The notes under the pieces: model-generated
What the model was told of the DNA's origin: nothing
Database searches by the model: none
The model's input: only the letters and a program-made list of their open reading frames with translations
Translations under genes and position numbers: made by a program
In this document: piece after piece, positions 45,359 through 55,565 of the stretch
How positions within the stretch are numbered: position 1 is the stretch's first letter
How the letters are laid out: each line of letters opens with the position of its first letter
From: Beroe forskalii
Lineage: Eukaryota; Ctenophora; Nuda; Beroida; Beroidae
Length of the DNA stretch: 64,000 nucleotides
NCBI GenBank assembly: GCA_011033025.1
Contig: WFMF01000083.1
Location: 186,001 to 250,000 of the forward strand
Direction: 5' to 3'

Positions 45359-46714
45359 ATGGCAAACGGAGCTCTGAACGAAAACTCTGAAACCACAAAA
45401 CTTAATCCTGAAGTTAAATCGTTCACTTGGACAAAAAGGGAATATCTTCTGACTGTTCTCGCAGTCCTGATAAAATTCGGAGATAGTGTGGAGATTTACC
45501 TCCCAGGAGTTATCACTCAGAAGGTATCTTGTGAGCTTGGAGTTTCTAAAGTTCAGGAGGGACTTTTGGCGGTGGTCCTGTATTTGTGTTGGAGTGCCAG
45601 TGTTATGATATCGGTGCCTATTTCAAATAAATTCGGGGAAAGGGTCACTCTTCTTTTGTCACTTTATTTGTCGATTTTGTTCGCTGTGCTGTGCGCCGTA
45701 GTGCCCAACTACTACACCTTTCTCCTTTCAAGGGCACTGACAGGTGTATGTGGGGGTCTCAACAGCTCAGCTATTGTAACATTCCTGGCATATCATATCC
45801 CATCAAAGGAAAAACTCAATACATGTGCATTTATCCACTCTGGAATCGGAATAAGTGTCGGTGGAACTTGGGTTTCTATTATGGGATGGTTACTCCTAGA
45901 CACCATAAGTTGGAGAATCTTCGTGCTACTTACTTCTATTCCGCTTTTTGTTCCTCCAATACTAATGATTCATTTTTGTATTGCTGAGAAGCCGAGTGAG
46001 CATGATCCGCTAACACAATATGATGACCCATCTGAAGTTGTGGCAGAAGAAAATATCCAGCCAACAAGTCATGAGGACGACGACAGTGAGTCCATCCCAG
46101 ATGCTATTCCTAATTTCAACGCAAGGGTTTTCAAGTCAAGCGTTTTTGCATTCTCTAATCTTTTTATCGGATATGGCAGCATTATTTTTGTCCCCTGGCT
46201 TCTCAGAGAATTCAATGATCAAGAATTGAATGCTAAAGAATTGGATGATCAAGACACTGCAAAATGTGAAGAGGTTGTCCAAGGAGGTGAGTTTTTAATC
46301 CTGGCGCTGGCTACCGGACTCACAAATATAGTAGGAAGATGTTTGGGATATTTCTTGTGGAAGAAGGTCAGGTTTCTAATTCTACAATCCACAGTCACGT
46401 CTATCATGGTTGTCTGCTATGGTGCCACACTAATGAAACCTGGTCTTACATGGTCAGTTGTCTTGCTCGGTCTTGCAAAAATGTGTTACTCAATACAGGT
46501 CGTGGAGGTAGCAATGCTCTACAACGACTTCGACTACTTTGGGAAATCCACATTGAGGCTCGGAACGAGTATCACTCAGGCAGCTGCATTAGCTGGATCT
46601 ACGACAGGCACTTCAGTTGCTGCATTCCTTGATGCCGATATTGCTCTGGCAATATATTCGGTTATAGCTAGCATAGGGCTTATAAATGTCTGCTTCATGA
46701 GAGAAAGATTCTAA
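45359..46714 (+). CDS. SV2/SVOP-like major facilitator transporter, intronless
   Basis: A single 451-codon frame encodes a multipass protein with about 12 hydrophobic segments. After a ~30-residue cytoplasmic N-terminus comes KFGDSVEIYLPGVITQ, then CELGVSKVQEGLLAVVLYL, a loop 2-3 motif in degenerate form (SNKFGERVTLL) and TM4 LLSRALTGVCGGLNSS. An acidic loop (about residues 213-255, with a DDDSES run) sits between the two six-helix halves. The order and motifs fit the SV2/SVOP branch of the MFS, whose substrates are mostly unknown. No long luminal domain of SV2 type is seen, so SVOP-like is the closer description. An AATAAA follows the stop. The lack of introns contrasts with other genes here and could reflect a retrocopy origin. 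Another C-terminal fragment of the family is at 63480-64000. Confidence 0.85.
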   Translation: MANGALNENSETTKLNPEVKSFTWTKREYLLTVLAVLIKFGDSVEIYLPGVITQKVSCELGVSKVQEGLLAVVLYLCWSASVMISVPISNKFGERVTLLLSLYLSILFAVLCAVVPNYYTFLLSRALTGVCGGLNSSAIVTFLAYHIPSKEKLNTCAFIHSGIGISVGGTWVSIMGWLLLDTISWRIFVLLTSIPLFVPPILMIHFCIAEKPSEHDPLTQYDDPSEVVAEENIQPTSHEDDDSESIPDAIPNFNARVFKSSVFAFSNLFIGYGSIIFVPWLLREFNDQELNAKELDDQDTAKCEEVVQGGEFLILALATGLTNIVGRCLGYFLWKKVRFLILQSTVTSIMVVCYGATLMKPGLTWSVVLLGLAKMCYSIQVVEVAMLYNDFDYFGKSTLRLGTSITQAAALAGSTTGTSVAAFLDADIALAIYSVIASIGLINVCFMRERF

Positions 46715-46845
46715 GATAAGGAATATTCCATTTAGGAATCGTGATGTTCCTATCTGCAAAGACCAGCAACACCTATGAAAAGTCTGGACTACACCCTCGT
46801 CTGGACTGAACGCCTTTATATAGATTCTCGAGTGCTCCTTTATCA

Positions 46846-46851
46846 AATAAA
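46846..46851 (+). terminator. Polyadenylation signal AATAAA of the transporter gene
   Basis: AATAAA lies 132 bases after the stop codon, followed by a T-rich stretch. Confidence 0.6.
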
Positions 46852-46930
46852 TTTATTTTCAAGTTTTTTGCACCCATGTGATTTCCTGATAACTGTTTAC
46901 CGCTTAGACGTGACTTAGGTTTTCTACTAA

Positions 46931-47382
46931 GGGATCGTTCACATATTACGCAATCAATTTTTGACCATTTTCAACCCCCTCCCTCCGGCCTCCCCCTTGT
47001 AATCAAACGTAATCAAAGCCCAACCCCCCTCTCTTGATATTACGTAATCATGGCTTAACCCCCCCCACCTACTTGAGAAGAGTATGAACAAAATGGACGG
47101 TGTAAATACTTAAATATTGATTATGTCTTTATGTCTCACATTTGGAAAAAAAAATATGAAAACACTGAGAAAATTTTGAAAAATGTTGCTGAAAAATGTT
47201 ACTTTTTAGTTGGTTTTCTGAAAATTTTGCTAAAAAAACGAGAATTGTGGCGAAAATTGTGTCGAAAATTGGATATTTTGATTACGTAATCAACCACAAA
47301 AACCCCTCCCCGTAATCAAACGTGATCATTTGAAAACACCCCCTCCCCCTAGGTGACTACGTAATATTATGTGAACGATCCC
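46931..47382. mobile_element. Harbinger-type MITE
   Basis: Terminal inverted repeats GGGATCGTTCACATATTACG and CGTAATATTATGTGAACGAT(CCC) are flanked on both sides by TAA (46928-46930 and 47383-47385), the TWA target preference of PIF/Harbinger. Inside are repeated GTAATCAAACGTAATCA motifs and C-rich stretches. There is no transposase. Confidence 0.8.
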
Positions 47383-47661
47383 TAATGTTTTAATTGCTCC
47401 TTTAGAAAATTTTTGCGCGAGCCACTATAGTCTATACAGTAGTTTTAAAGTGGTGATATATCGGTAATTAGCACACCCGAATTATAACCACGGGAGGGTG
47501 ATGATCCATGTTTTGATATCTTCCTACCCAATTTTTCCCTACTCAACGCCGTTTTGACTTACAAAAAGGCGTTGAAGAGAGTTAGCAGAGATCGTGGTTG
47601 TATTCGAAGGGAGGATATCTCGCGATTTTGATTTCCGCACTATAGAGTGACACGCTGTATT

Positions 47662-47759
47662 GGTGCCAAATCACCAAGTCACTAAATAAGTAAATAGTGC
47701 GTAAAAACACTTTATAGTGTCAGCGCACTACACAGTGACAAATTCATTGTGATTTGCAC
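47662..47759. repeat. Imperfect foldback
   Basis: GGTGCCAAATCACCAAGTCACT pairs with AGTGACAAATTCATTGTGATTTGCAC, and inner AAATAGTGCG / CGCACTA and AACACTTTA / TAGTGT parts continue the stem. Confidence 0.6.
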
Positions 47760-48439
47760 AAAGTACAATCCAATCAGCAGTTACTTTGCAGATGTAAGGT
47801 GCTCTCTTGTCAACTGCGATGAAGTTTTCATATCAGCAGGTGGCATGAGAGAACGGAGAGAATTCGGGCCACCATACCCCACAGTTTACAATTGTATGGC
47901 TGGGCCACACGGAATTCCGGTTATATTTTGTTACATTATGCTCGCTGGCGGTGGGAGGTTGAAAGTTGCGTCATTATTTTGGTCTAGAATAGTGCGATCA
48001 TGACGTCAAACACGCGTTTTTCGTATGAGGTGTTACTTTGTGAAATAGTAAAATTCGAGTCTTGACTGCGCTTAGATGGTGTTAGGATTGGAATATCCCG
48101 CATTTGAATTGAGATTTGAGGTGGGTGTGCATAATTTCCCCTTTTCTCTTGAGGCTATGTTTATTGAGGGTTTTCATGCTCATAGCTGCCCGGAGCCGTG
48201 TAATATTCTAAGAGTAGAAAAGTCGAATTTCCATACGACAAATTGCTGAAATGTTTCTGGATGATTTGACTCATGTCTCTCTGAAAATTGAGCTGATAAC
48301 TCAGACTTAAGAAGCTTGCTGAGATCTGGAAACCTGCAAATGGTGTTTGCTGAATGCAGAACTATAGTCATTCAAATACTGTCCCGTTCCTGATGGCTTC
48401 TAATAATCAGTACATAAATAAAATAACCAATGAATGGCA

Positions 48440-48876
48440 TACCTTATTGGCCTTTATTTAGCCGGCCTTTTTTTTAACCGGCCCTTTTTTTAACCGGCCC
48501 TATGGACAAAAATCGAACCATTTTTGAGCTATTTTAACCGGCCCCTTGGACAAAAATTTTTCAAGCAGTTTCCAAACCAAGAAATTTTCGCTCTAGAAGA
48601 GCCACGAAAACCAATTTATACTGAGCAAATTGCATCAAAAACCTAAATCCCGGTCTATTATCATGGTTTAGGTCACTATCTGTGCTATATAATTACGGTA
48701 AAATGAACTTAACAGTGCATAAGCCAAGTAATAAAAGTTTCATTTGGCCTAAATTAATTGGCCTTTAATTTAATCGGCCCCATTTTAACCGGCCATTTTA
48801 TTAACCGGCCCTTTGGACAAAAATCTCAAAGTCGTTTTTGTCCTTAAGGGCCGGTTAAATAAAGACCAATAAGGTA
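48440..48876. mobile_element. TA-flanked MITE rich in TTAACCGGCC
   Basis: Ends TACCTTATTGGCCTTTATTT and AAATAAAGACCAATAAGGTA are inverted copies, with TA at both borders (Tc1/mariner-like target). Inside, TTAACCGGCC followed by C/T runs and GGACAAAAAT recur about five times. 47760-48439 contains no recognised gene. Confidence 0.75.
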
Positions 48877-49163
48877 TTATAAAATGAATTTTCCCTGTCT
48901 TGGATCCTTGGCCATCTTGGCAGACTTGAGTAGTTAGGTATTGAATTAAACAGGATGACCTGGATTAATAATGTAATTAATGGGACGAATTCATCCTGAA
49001 ATAAGTGCACCGCCCAACTTCAATCTATTCATCCTTTATCATTGCTGGTTATCCTATAATATGATATCTGTAGATACTAGATATTTATCAAATGATCGTT
49101 ATTTCAGTCTCACACGTTTGGTGGTAGATGTTGTATCAAATTTACTGCAATTTTATCAAATAC

Positions 49164-49425
49164 TTGCAGGCCCGTTGGGCCTGCAAACACACAGCTCGTT
49201 CGCAAGTTCAAAACACTACCATTCAAATTGATCGGACACTTTTTACCGCATCAAAAATTCCAATTAGATTCCAAATATTCAAAAAACTTTATGAAGGAGC
49301 AGAGTGTATAATAGAATTCCTTGGTTAGTCTTCAAGTTATGCCCATTCCCCATCTTGAGATCTTAAATTTGAAGTAAAGAAAACGTCAAAAATTTTCAAA
49401 AAGCTACCGAACAGCATAATGTATG
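49164..49425 (-). mobile_element. Helitron-like nonautonomous element, truncated copy
   Basis: Shares the hairpin end GCAGGCCC-GTT-GGGCCTGC, then AACACACAGCTCG, ACCGCATCAAAAATTCCAAT, GAAGGAGCAGAGTG and, after an internal deletion, CAAGTTATGCCCATTCC. It is inverted relative to the copy on its right, and the two meet at about 49430. Confidence 0.6.
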
Positions 49426-49439
49426 TGCGGGCGCACAGT

Positions 49440-50198
49440 TTAAATTTGAGCTTGCCAAGAAAATATCAATAGAAACGAAGGCTAAGCTGGGCTAAGTCGT
49501 GCCGTTGCTATGGATACAGGTTTTGTGCACGTGCCGATTATGATCAGCTCTATACGAGTGCTTTCTATTACGCTACGACTGTTTAATGCTGTGCTGTAGT
49601 TTTTTGAAAATATTTGACGTTTCCTTATTAACTTCAAATTCAATATCTCAATATGAGGAATGGGCATAACTTGAATAATGGAGGATGTTTCAGATGGATT
49701 ACTTTCATTGTGGCAGAGGTTGGTCGATAATCAAAGTTGAGTCGGTGAAAACAGTAGTAACTACAGTTGTGAAATTAACCGTTACAAGGTGTGCACAATC
49801 GAGTCGAATGTAGGTTTAGCAGATTCATAAGACAGTTACTGGCCTGTGAATAAAAGAAAATTATCCAATGTCAGTGTCAGTATGAGAATCAGTTGTCAGA
49901 ATTAACATCATCCTGCAATCAAAACGGAACGCTGGAACGAAACTCACATGGTTTAGCACGTCTAAGACTAACCGACGAATTCGATCTATTTTCCACTCTG
50001 CTCCTTCATAAATTTTTTCTTGAATATTTGATTTTTTGAACATAACTTTTGACTTTTGATCTAATTGGAATTTTTTGATGCGGTAAAAAGTATCCAATCA
50101 ATTCGAATGGCAGACGGCAGTGTTTAATACTTGCGAACGAGGTGCTGCGTAGCAGCGCCGAGTGAGCTGTGTGTTTGCAGGCCCAACGGGCCTGCTAG
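49440..50198 (+). mobile_element. Helitron-like nonautonomous element, ~760 bp copy
   Basis: There are no terminal inverted repeats and no clear target duplication. One end carries a perfect hairpin (GCAGGCCC, loop AAC, GGGCCTGC at 50177-50195) merging into CTAG followed by T, like a Helitron 3' end. In classic Helitrons the hairpin sits some 10 bases before CTRR; here it abuts it, so the assignment is tentative. Full-length homology with the copy at 54015-54790 defines the unit. Confidence 0.55.
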
Positions 50199-50499
50199 TA
50201 CAAACATAATTCACGTGCTCTTACGAAATTATAATTAAGATGTTTCAACCATTCTTAGTCAACTTCGCGAACATTATTCCATTAATTTTCATTTTTTGGC
50301 AAAAACCCAAAATAATTTATACAATAACACTGCCACTACTGTGCTACATATGACTCTACTACGTCATTATTGTACTACATAATATACCCGCTGCATCCTC
50401 GAAGAGCCTCCAAGGTAATTCGTAGAAGGGAAAAAGGAAGTCACCTTCTGATGAATCTCATGACTGTTCTGTGATATCATGAACGTTTTGACAATTCGA

Positions 50500-50720
50500 T
50501 TCAGTTGCTACTTTATTGGTGGTCAGTTTCTGGCTCGTGGTCGATAGATCGCGGGTGCGATTCCCTGCAATTCGCACGGAGCTAAGGGTGGAAGATACCC
50601 AGGTTTTTGGGCAGTTTCCAAGCAGACCGACCACGTCTCCGAGACTCCTCCGAGACTCATTAGATCCGATAAAATTCCATGATTGCTTGTTAGGTGCCAT
50701 AGTCATGATGGTATACAAAC
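50500..50720 (+). mobile_element. tRNA-derived SINE-like element
   Basis: A box A-like TGGTCAGTTTCTGG (about 50519-50532) is followed at the usual distance by box B-like GGTGCGATTCC (about 50555-50565). The body continues CCAGGTTTTTGGGCAG and CCGACCACGTCTCCGAGA. The reverse strand reads AGNRTRDL, a shadow translation common for tRNA-derived SINEs. No A-rich tail is obvious. Confidence 0.6.
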
Positions 50721-50779
50721 CTAGACAAGCACTACATCGCTATCACAATTCAATCATGACTGCTACAGCTATCACTGAC

Positions 50780-50930
50780 ACAGAGGAACGCGCCAGGGAC
50801 TTCCTCTTCCAGCGGAACATCCTCAGACCAACTGCACTGGTGTCATGGACCTCGTCCCCTGCTCCGCCTCCAAGTTTGCAGATCGCCTCAGGAGTTTACA
50901 GAGAAGGACAGTAGGTGCTATCTACGACTG
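50780..50930 (+). pseudogene. Coding fragment, possibly an ISXO2-like transposase N-terminus
   Basis: One frame reads TDTEERARDFLFQRNILRP and the next NCTGVMDLVPCSASKFADRL, then SLQRRTV, with one base missing between them (near 50835). The order of a leading helix, a first Cys, a M-x-L-V-P-C stretch and basic residues recalls the zinc-ribbon start of ISXO2/IS1595-like transposases found in some animals. The expected second cysteine pair and catalytic residues are not seen, so this may equally be an unrelated host exon fragment. Confidence 0.3.
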
Positions 50931-50984
50931 CTTTCTACGACTTTTTATCCCCCTGCTTCATTCCGAGCTCTTTTTAAATCGAGA

Positions 50985-51060
50985 ACTATCCGGGGAGTCT
51001 CGGAGAAGTCTCGGAGACGTCTCAGAGACGTGGTCGGCCTGCTTGGACACTGCTTGTTGG
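50985..51060 (-). repeat. Inverted copy of the SINE body
   Basis: GAGTCTCGGAGAAGTCTCGG, GACGTGGTCGG and CTGCTTGGA match the reverse complement of the 3' part of the element at 50500-50720. The GTCTCGGAGA motif is duplicated. Confidence 0.65.
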
Positions 51061-51512
51061 TATCTCGAGCCTATGCAGCCACACGGTTCACTCAGTCAAG
51101 CATACAGGAAATTGTGCGGGGGTTTTAAATAAGGAGCTACCCATTGCAGCGAAGTCTCGGGCAAATAAAGTATGGATTACACTGGCTTGATAACTTGGAA
51201 CCTTCGATTCCTGTCATCGGCCGTACGGTTGTTGGAATAGAAGTAAAACCTTCAAAATTAAGACAAAATCGGTCATGGAATCGCACATTCTTCAGTTTTT
51301 TTTAACGATTATCGTTTTTAAACGATAATTAATGCAATTTTCAAATTCTATAGCTAGCTAGCGCGTGCTGATATGATGTCCTAGAGTAGCTAGCTGTATA
51401 TACAGACAACGTTCTAAAAGAAAAGTGATTTTGCGAATTTCAGCTGTACGACTAGCTGTACTATACTAGCTGTGCACATTTATTCCCATTTTCGTACACA
51501 TATCTATCATCA

Positions 51513-51798
51513 GGGCGCTGGCAAGCGCACGCAGCCACGTTATGGGTTCTCCGGACGAGGGCATCTGCCCGAAGGGCAGATGCCCTCGGCCCGAAGGGCC
51601 GAGGGCATCTCCGAACGATCAGCACCCCCGTCTGGAGGGCGGGGGTGCTGCCATCGGCCCGAAGGGCCGAGGCAGTCCCGGCCCGAAGGGCCGGGACCGC
51701 TGGCCACACAATAAAAAGGCCAGGAGTACCAGCACGAAGTGCTGAAAGTCGTAGCGGGAACAATTTTCAAGTCTTGAAAAATGAGTTTGCCAGCGCCC
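51513..51798. mobile_element. Short element with GGGCGCTGGCAA ends and an array of GAA-loop hairpins
   Basis: Inverted ends GGGCGCTGGCAA (51513-51524) and TTGCCAGCGCCC (51787-51798) bound a 286 bp element. Inside, consecutive perfect hairpins with a GAA triloop lie at 51556-51588 (15 bp arms), 51579-51609 (14 bp arms, overlapping the first), 51654-51670, 51675-51697 and 51731-51745. A sixth with a larger loop lies at 51621-51649. No target duplication was found. The open frames across it are products of the GC-rich palindromes. Confidence 0.85.
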
Positions 51799-52159
51799 AA
51801 TATATAAAAATTCAGTGATTTGCGAAAATCGCGATTTTCGAGTCGCGTTCTAGACACGTTAACGAGCTCTGTTGGACACAAAAATTTGCACAGTTGTAGT
51901 CCATGGTATGAAGAACAATCTCTGAAAATTTCATGAAAATCGACCGTACCGTTTATTCATAATAAATTATCAAATAAATCCCATTTTGCCGAAAATTAGT
52001 GTTATGGACGGTACGACTCCTCCTCCTCCGACGACCACAAAACGGGAAAACACTTCAAGGGAGAACCATAAAAGATAGAACCGTAATATAAACGGCATAT
52101 GAAACTCTAGAATGAGGTGCGTGCACTAGGGCATGTTAAAAATATTTTTGCCAAATCCT

Positions 52160-53058
52160 TAATTGGATAATTGACCAATTAAAGTAATTATCGCTTATAA
52201 CTCAGAAGGTATTGATGATAGCGACTTAATTCGAACGGTATCATTAACTAGAGCCAAAATAGCGTTTTATGCGTTTAATTTGCGTACCGGTTCTCAACCG
52301 CCTAATGACATAATTGGCCAATTAAAGTAATTATCGTGTATAACTCGAAAAGTAAAAATGATAGCGACTTAATTCTAACGGCATCATTTACAAGAGCAAA
52401 GATTACGCTTTTTACGTTTATCTTGAGTGCCGGTTCTCAACCGCCTAATGAGATAATTGACCAATTAAAGTAATTATCGTGTATAACTCGAAAAGTAAAA
52501 ATGATAGCGACTTAATTCCAACGGTATCATTTACAAGAGCCAAAATTACACTTTATACTTTTATCTTGAGTGCCGGTTCTCAACCGCTTAATAACATAAT
52601 TGGCCAATTAAAGTAATTATCGTGTATAACTCGAAAAGTAAAAATGATAGCGACTTGATTCTAACGGCATCATTTACAAGAGCCAAAATTATGCTTTTTA
52701 CGTTTATCTTGAGTGCCGGTTCTCAACCGCCTAATGAGATAATTGACCAATTAAAGTAATTATCGTGTATAACTCGAAAAGTAAAAATGATAGCAACTTA
52801 ATTCCACCGGTATCATTTACAAGAGCCAAAATGACACTTTATACGTTTATCTTGAGTGCCGGTTCTCAACCGCCTAATGAGATAATTGACCAATTAAAGT
52901 AATTATCGTGTATAACTCGAAAAGTAAAAATGATAGCGACTTAATTCCAACGGTATCATTAACCAGAGCCAAAATCACGTTTTACACATTAATTTGAGTA
53001 CAGGTTTTCAACCGCTTAATTGAATAATTGACTGATTAAAGCAATTATCACTGCTGCA
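52160..53058. repeat. ~143 bp tandem repeat, about six units
   Basis: Units share CCAATTAAAGTAATTATCG, TATAACTCGAAAAGTAAAAA, TGATAGCGACTTAATT and GCCGGTTCTCAACCGCCTAA. Spacing of the last motif is about 140-145 bp. The last unit runs into the end of the WASHC4 reading frame. From 51799 to 52159 nothing else was recognised. Confidence 0.9.
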
Positions 53059-53895
53059 TCATAGGCCAACAAAATATTTGATACTGAGTATGATAATTCA
53101 TTCTGAAACCCATTTGAAAGTGGATTAAGCTTCTGCTTCAAACAGTTTTGAAAGATATGACCATCAAACAATTCGACTTCTAAAGCTGTTAGTAATCTCT
53201 CAAATGCAAAGAGCTTCTTCTCTTCAAAGTTGAATTGATCTGATTTGTGCACTGACCTCAGAATAGATCGGTAGAGAGCCCAGTGTTCACTTAAAAGTTT
53301 GCTGTTCTCGATAACTTCATCAAGTACAACTTGCATCATGAAAACTGTACCAAGTGCTTCAAATACACTGATGAAATGCACATCCTTAGTGACAATGGAC
53401 TGAGCAACATTTTGTTGGCCATACAATATGTCTAGTTGACAAATTATGTTCTTTGCTACTTCTTTTGATCTAGTGATAAAGCACCTTAATTCTTGAAGAA
53501 GAGGTAACACCCTTCCAATCATTAGCTGAGCTTCACCTTTTGCCAAGTTATCACAGTCAGATCGCTCACCATACATAAGAATAGGTGGAATGAAAATGTT
53601 AAATAACTGGGACTTAAGATATGATACTTCTTTGCACAGAGAAGCTAGAACCAAAATAACTTTATTCAGTCCTCTATTCTCTGTTTTCACAAGGTCAACG
53701 AGATCAGCACTTTCATGAGGAGCAACTTGAAGAGACAATGGTTTCAAATCCAAAAGTTTACTTGAATCAATTTTCATCTTCAATAATCTTGTCTAAATCT
53801 TCAGTGAAGTCAGAGTAACTTTTTAGGTATTTCTGACCAAGGTTTTTAATGACTGTTTCATCATAATTCCAATCCCCATCAGAAATCATAGCCAT
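53016..53895 (-). CDS. WASHC4: WASHC4 (SWIP/KIAA1033), N-terminal part, broken or partial
   Basis: SWIP is a large scaffold (about 1170 residues in human) of the WASH complex, which drives actin assembly on endosomes. The frame starts at ATG 53895 (MAMISDGDWNYDE), reaches LGQKYLKSYSDFTEDLDKII, then one extra A near 53773 shifts it. It continues with ESADLVDLVKTENRGLNKVI, LQELRCFITRSKEV, HFISVFEALG, LLSEHWALYRSILRSVH and ALEVELFDGHIFQNCLKQKL, all aligning with human SWIP residues ~30-300 by memory. Homology stops at YSVSNILLAYDAA, exactly where the 143 bp repeat begins; the last ~14 codons to the TAA are repeat-derived. A GTGATA after the last homologous codon could be a donor, but no further exons were found to the left. 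It is a truncated copy or the first exon of an intact gene. Confidence 0.83.
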
Positions 53896-54014
53896 CCCTT
53901 TTCACATAATACAATGCCTGAAAATAAAAATGTTGAGGGACTGGATATTGATAGGAAAAATTTTCATTGAATTCATACACTTATTATACCAAATGATTAA
54001 GATTATTAAGATTA

Positions 54015-54790
54015 CTAGCGGGCCCGTTGGGCCTGCATATACAGATCACACAGCTACGCAGCACCTCGTTTGCAAATTTTAAAAACTACCATTTAAATTG
54101 ATTGGATACTTATTACCGCATCAAAAATTCCAATTACATCAAAAGTTATCCGTAACGAAATCAATTAAATCATTATTAAATTTTATGAAGGAGCAGAGTG
54201 GAAAATATAACGGCGTCGGTTATTGTTAGTAGTTATGCTAAACCATGTGAGTTTTGTTGCAGCGTTACGTTTTAATTGCAAGAAGTCTATGTTAATTCTC
54301 ATACTGATACTGACATCGGACCATTTTTTTACATAATCCAGGCCAGAAACTGTCTTCGTAATCTGCTACACCTATATTCGACTCGATTGAGTTGAACACT
54401 TTTGTATAGTAAACTAAACGGCTAATTTTGAAACTATAGTAACTATTGTAACCACCGACTCAGCATTGATTATCTGCACAACTCTGCCACAGTAAACATT
54501 CATCTGAAATATCCTCCGTTATTCAAGTTATGTCCTTTCTCCACCTTGAGATCTTGACTTCGAAGTATAAGGGAAACGTCAAATTTAAAAAAACTAAATC
54601 AAACATCATTTAACAGTAGTAGCGTAATAGAAAGCTCTCGCATAGAACTGATTATAATCTGCACGTGCACAAAATTGGTTTCCATAGCAACGGCGCCTCA
54701 TTTCTCCCTTTTGCATTCGTTTCTCTTGATATTTTCTTGGCAAACTCAAATTTAATTGTATACGGCGGCACAAACATTATTCACGTGTGA
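54015..54790 (-). mobile_element. Helitron-like nonautonomous element, third copy
   Basis: Shares CTAG, the GGGCCCGTTGGGCCTGC hairpin end, TACGCAGCACCTCGTT, GAAGGAGCAGAGTGGAAAAT and CTTGGCAAACTCAAATTTAA with the copy at 49440-50198, over the full length. Homology ends near CACAAACATTATTCACGTG; a similar CAAACATAATTCACGTG lies just outside the 50198 end. Confidence 0.6.
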
Positions 54791-55194
54791 CTTTACTTTA
54801 TGTAATAGATTAATTAATGGTTGGTTTCATTATTGTGATTTCATTATTGAGAGTTCTGTGTTTCACTACAATGATCAATCATATCAAAAATGTGATATGA
54901 TATGTATTCTGAAATATAACATTGGAAAGAACTCTCTGGATTTTTGAGGGTGGACTACAGACAAAGACCTCTATCATGTTATTTCTGGTATCAACTAATC
55001 AACAATGTGCTACCAATAGAGGAGGGATTTTCTCCATTCATGGAACTCTTCCAAACCTCTACAGGTGGGGGCAATGTGCTTTTAGGCTCTCTAAGGCCCC
55101 ACTTTCTAGGGCTCTTTTGAGATTATTTAAATCCTTTGGAGCCTAAAAGAACCCTATACTAAAATTGTTCTAATGATCAATTGTATAGCCTCTT

Positions 55195-55266
55195 CTTAAA
55201 CCAGGGGCGCCACGAAACAACAAGGCAGTGCCACACAAGTAAAACTAAAGAAATGGTTAGGGCAAC
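55195..55266. repeat. CCCTAACCAGG-family element, worn copy
   Basis: Begins TTAAACCAGGGGCGCCACG and ends AATGGTTAGGGCAAC. 54791-55194 shows no recognised gene apart from a short inverted pair CTTTTAGGCTC / GAGCCTAAAAG. Confidence 0.5.
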
Positions 55267-55442
55267 ATAGCTCCATTCAGTCAAAATGCCATTTGTATTG
55301 TCTGATTAAGTGGTTTTCTCAATGAGGCAGCAGTATTTTAACAATCCAGTATAATGTGAGGATGCTAGGGCTTAGATCCTACATAATGGTGGAAGACTGT
55401 TTGAAGGGCTCTTGAGAGAAACAAAATTCTGAATATGTCTGC

Positions 55443-55565
55443 AGCTCCATTGTCCAGGATTCAATCCTTTTAATGAAGCTTCATTAGAAAGATTGAATAC
55501 TGGACAATGGAGCTACATTCTGAGTGATCGTTATACCTTCATGAAGGTATAATGATCACTCAGAA
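55443..55565. repeat. Two adjacent long palindromes
   Basis: The first (55443-55514) has arms beginning AGCTCCATTGTCCAG, with four mismatches over ~34 bp and an AGCT centre. Three bases later the second (55518-55565) has arms TTCTGAGTGATCGTTATACC / GGTATAATGATCACTCAGAA meeting at TTCATGAA. Confidence 0.85.

Noticed and set aside
47749-48003. 84-residue plus-strand frame
   Set aside because: No recognisable motif or splice context, and it starts inside a foldback repeat.
50519-50565. A tRNA gene
   Set aside because: The box A/B-like motifs are imperfect and no cloverleaf with an acceptor stem can be drawn; SINE origin fits better.
51461-51881. Overlapping frames of 67-113 residues on both strands
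   Set aside because: They are products of the GC-rich hairpin array.
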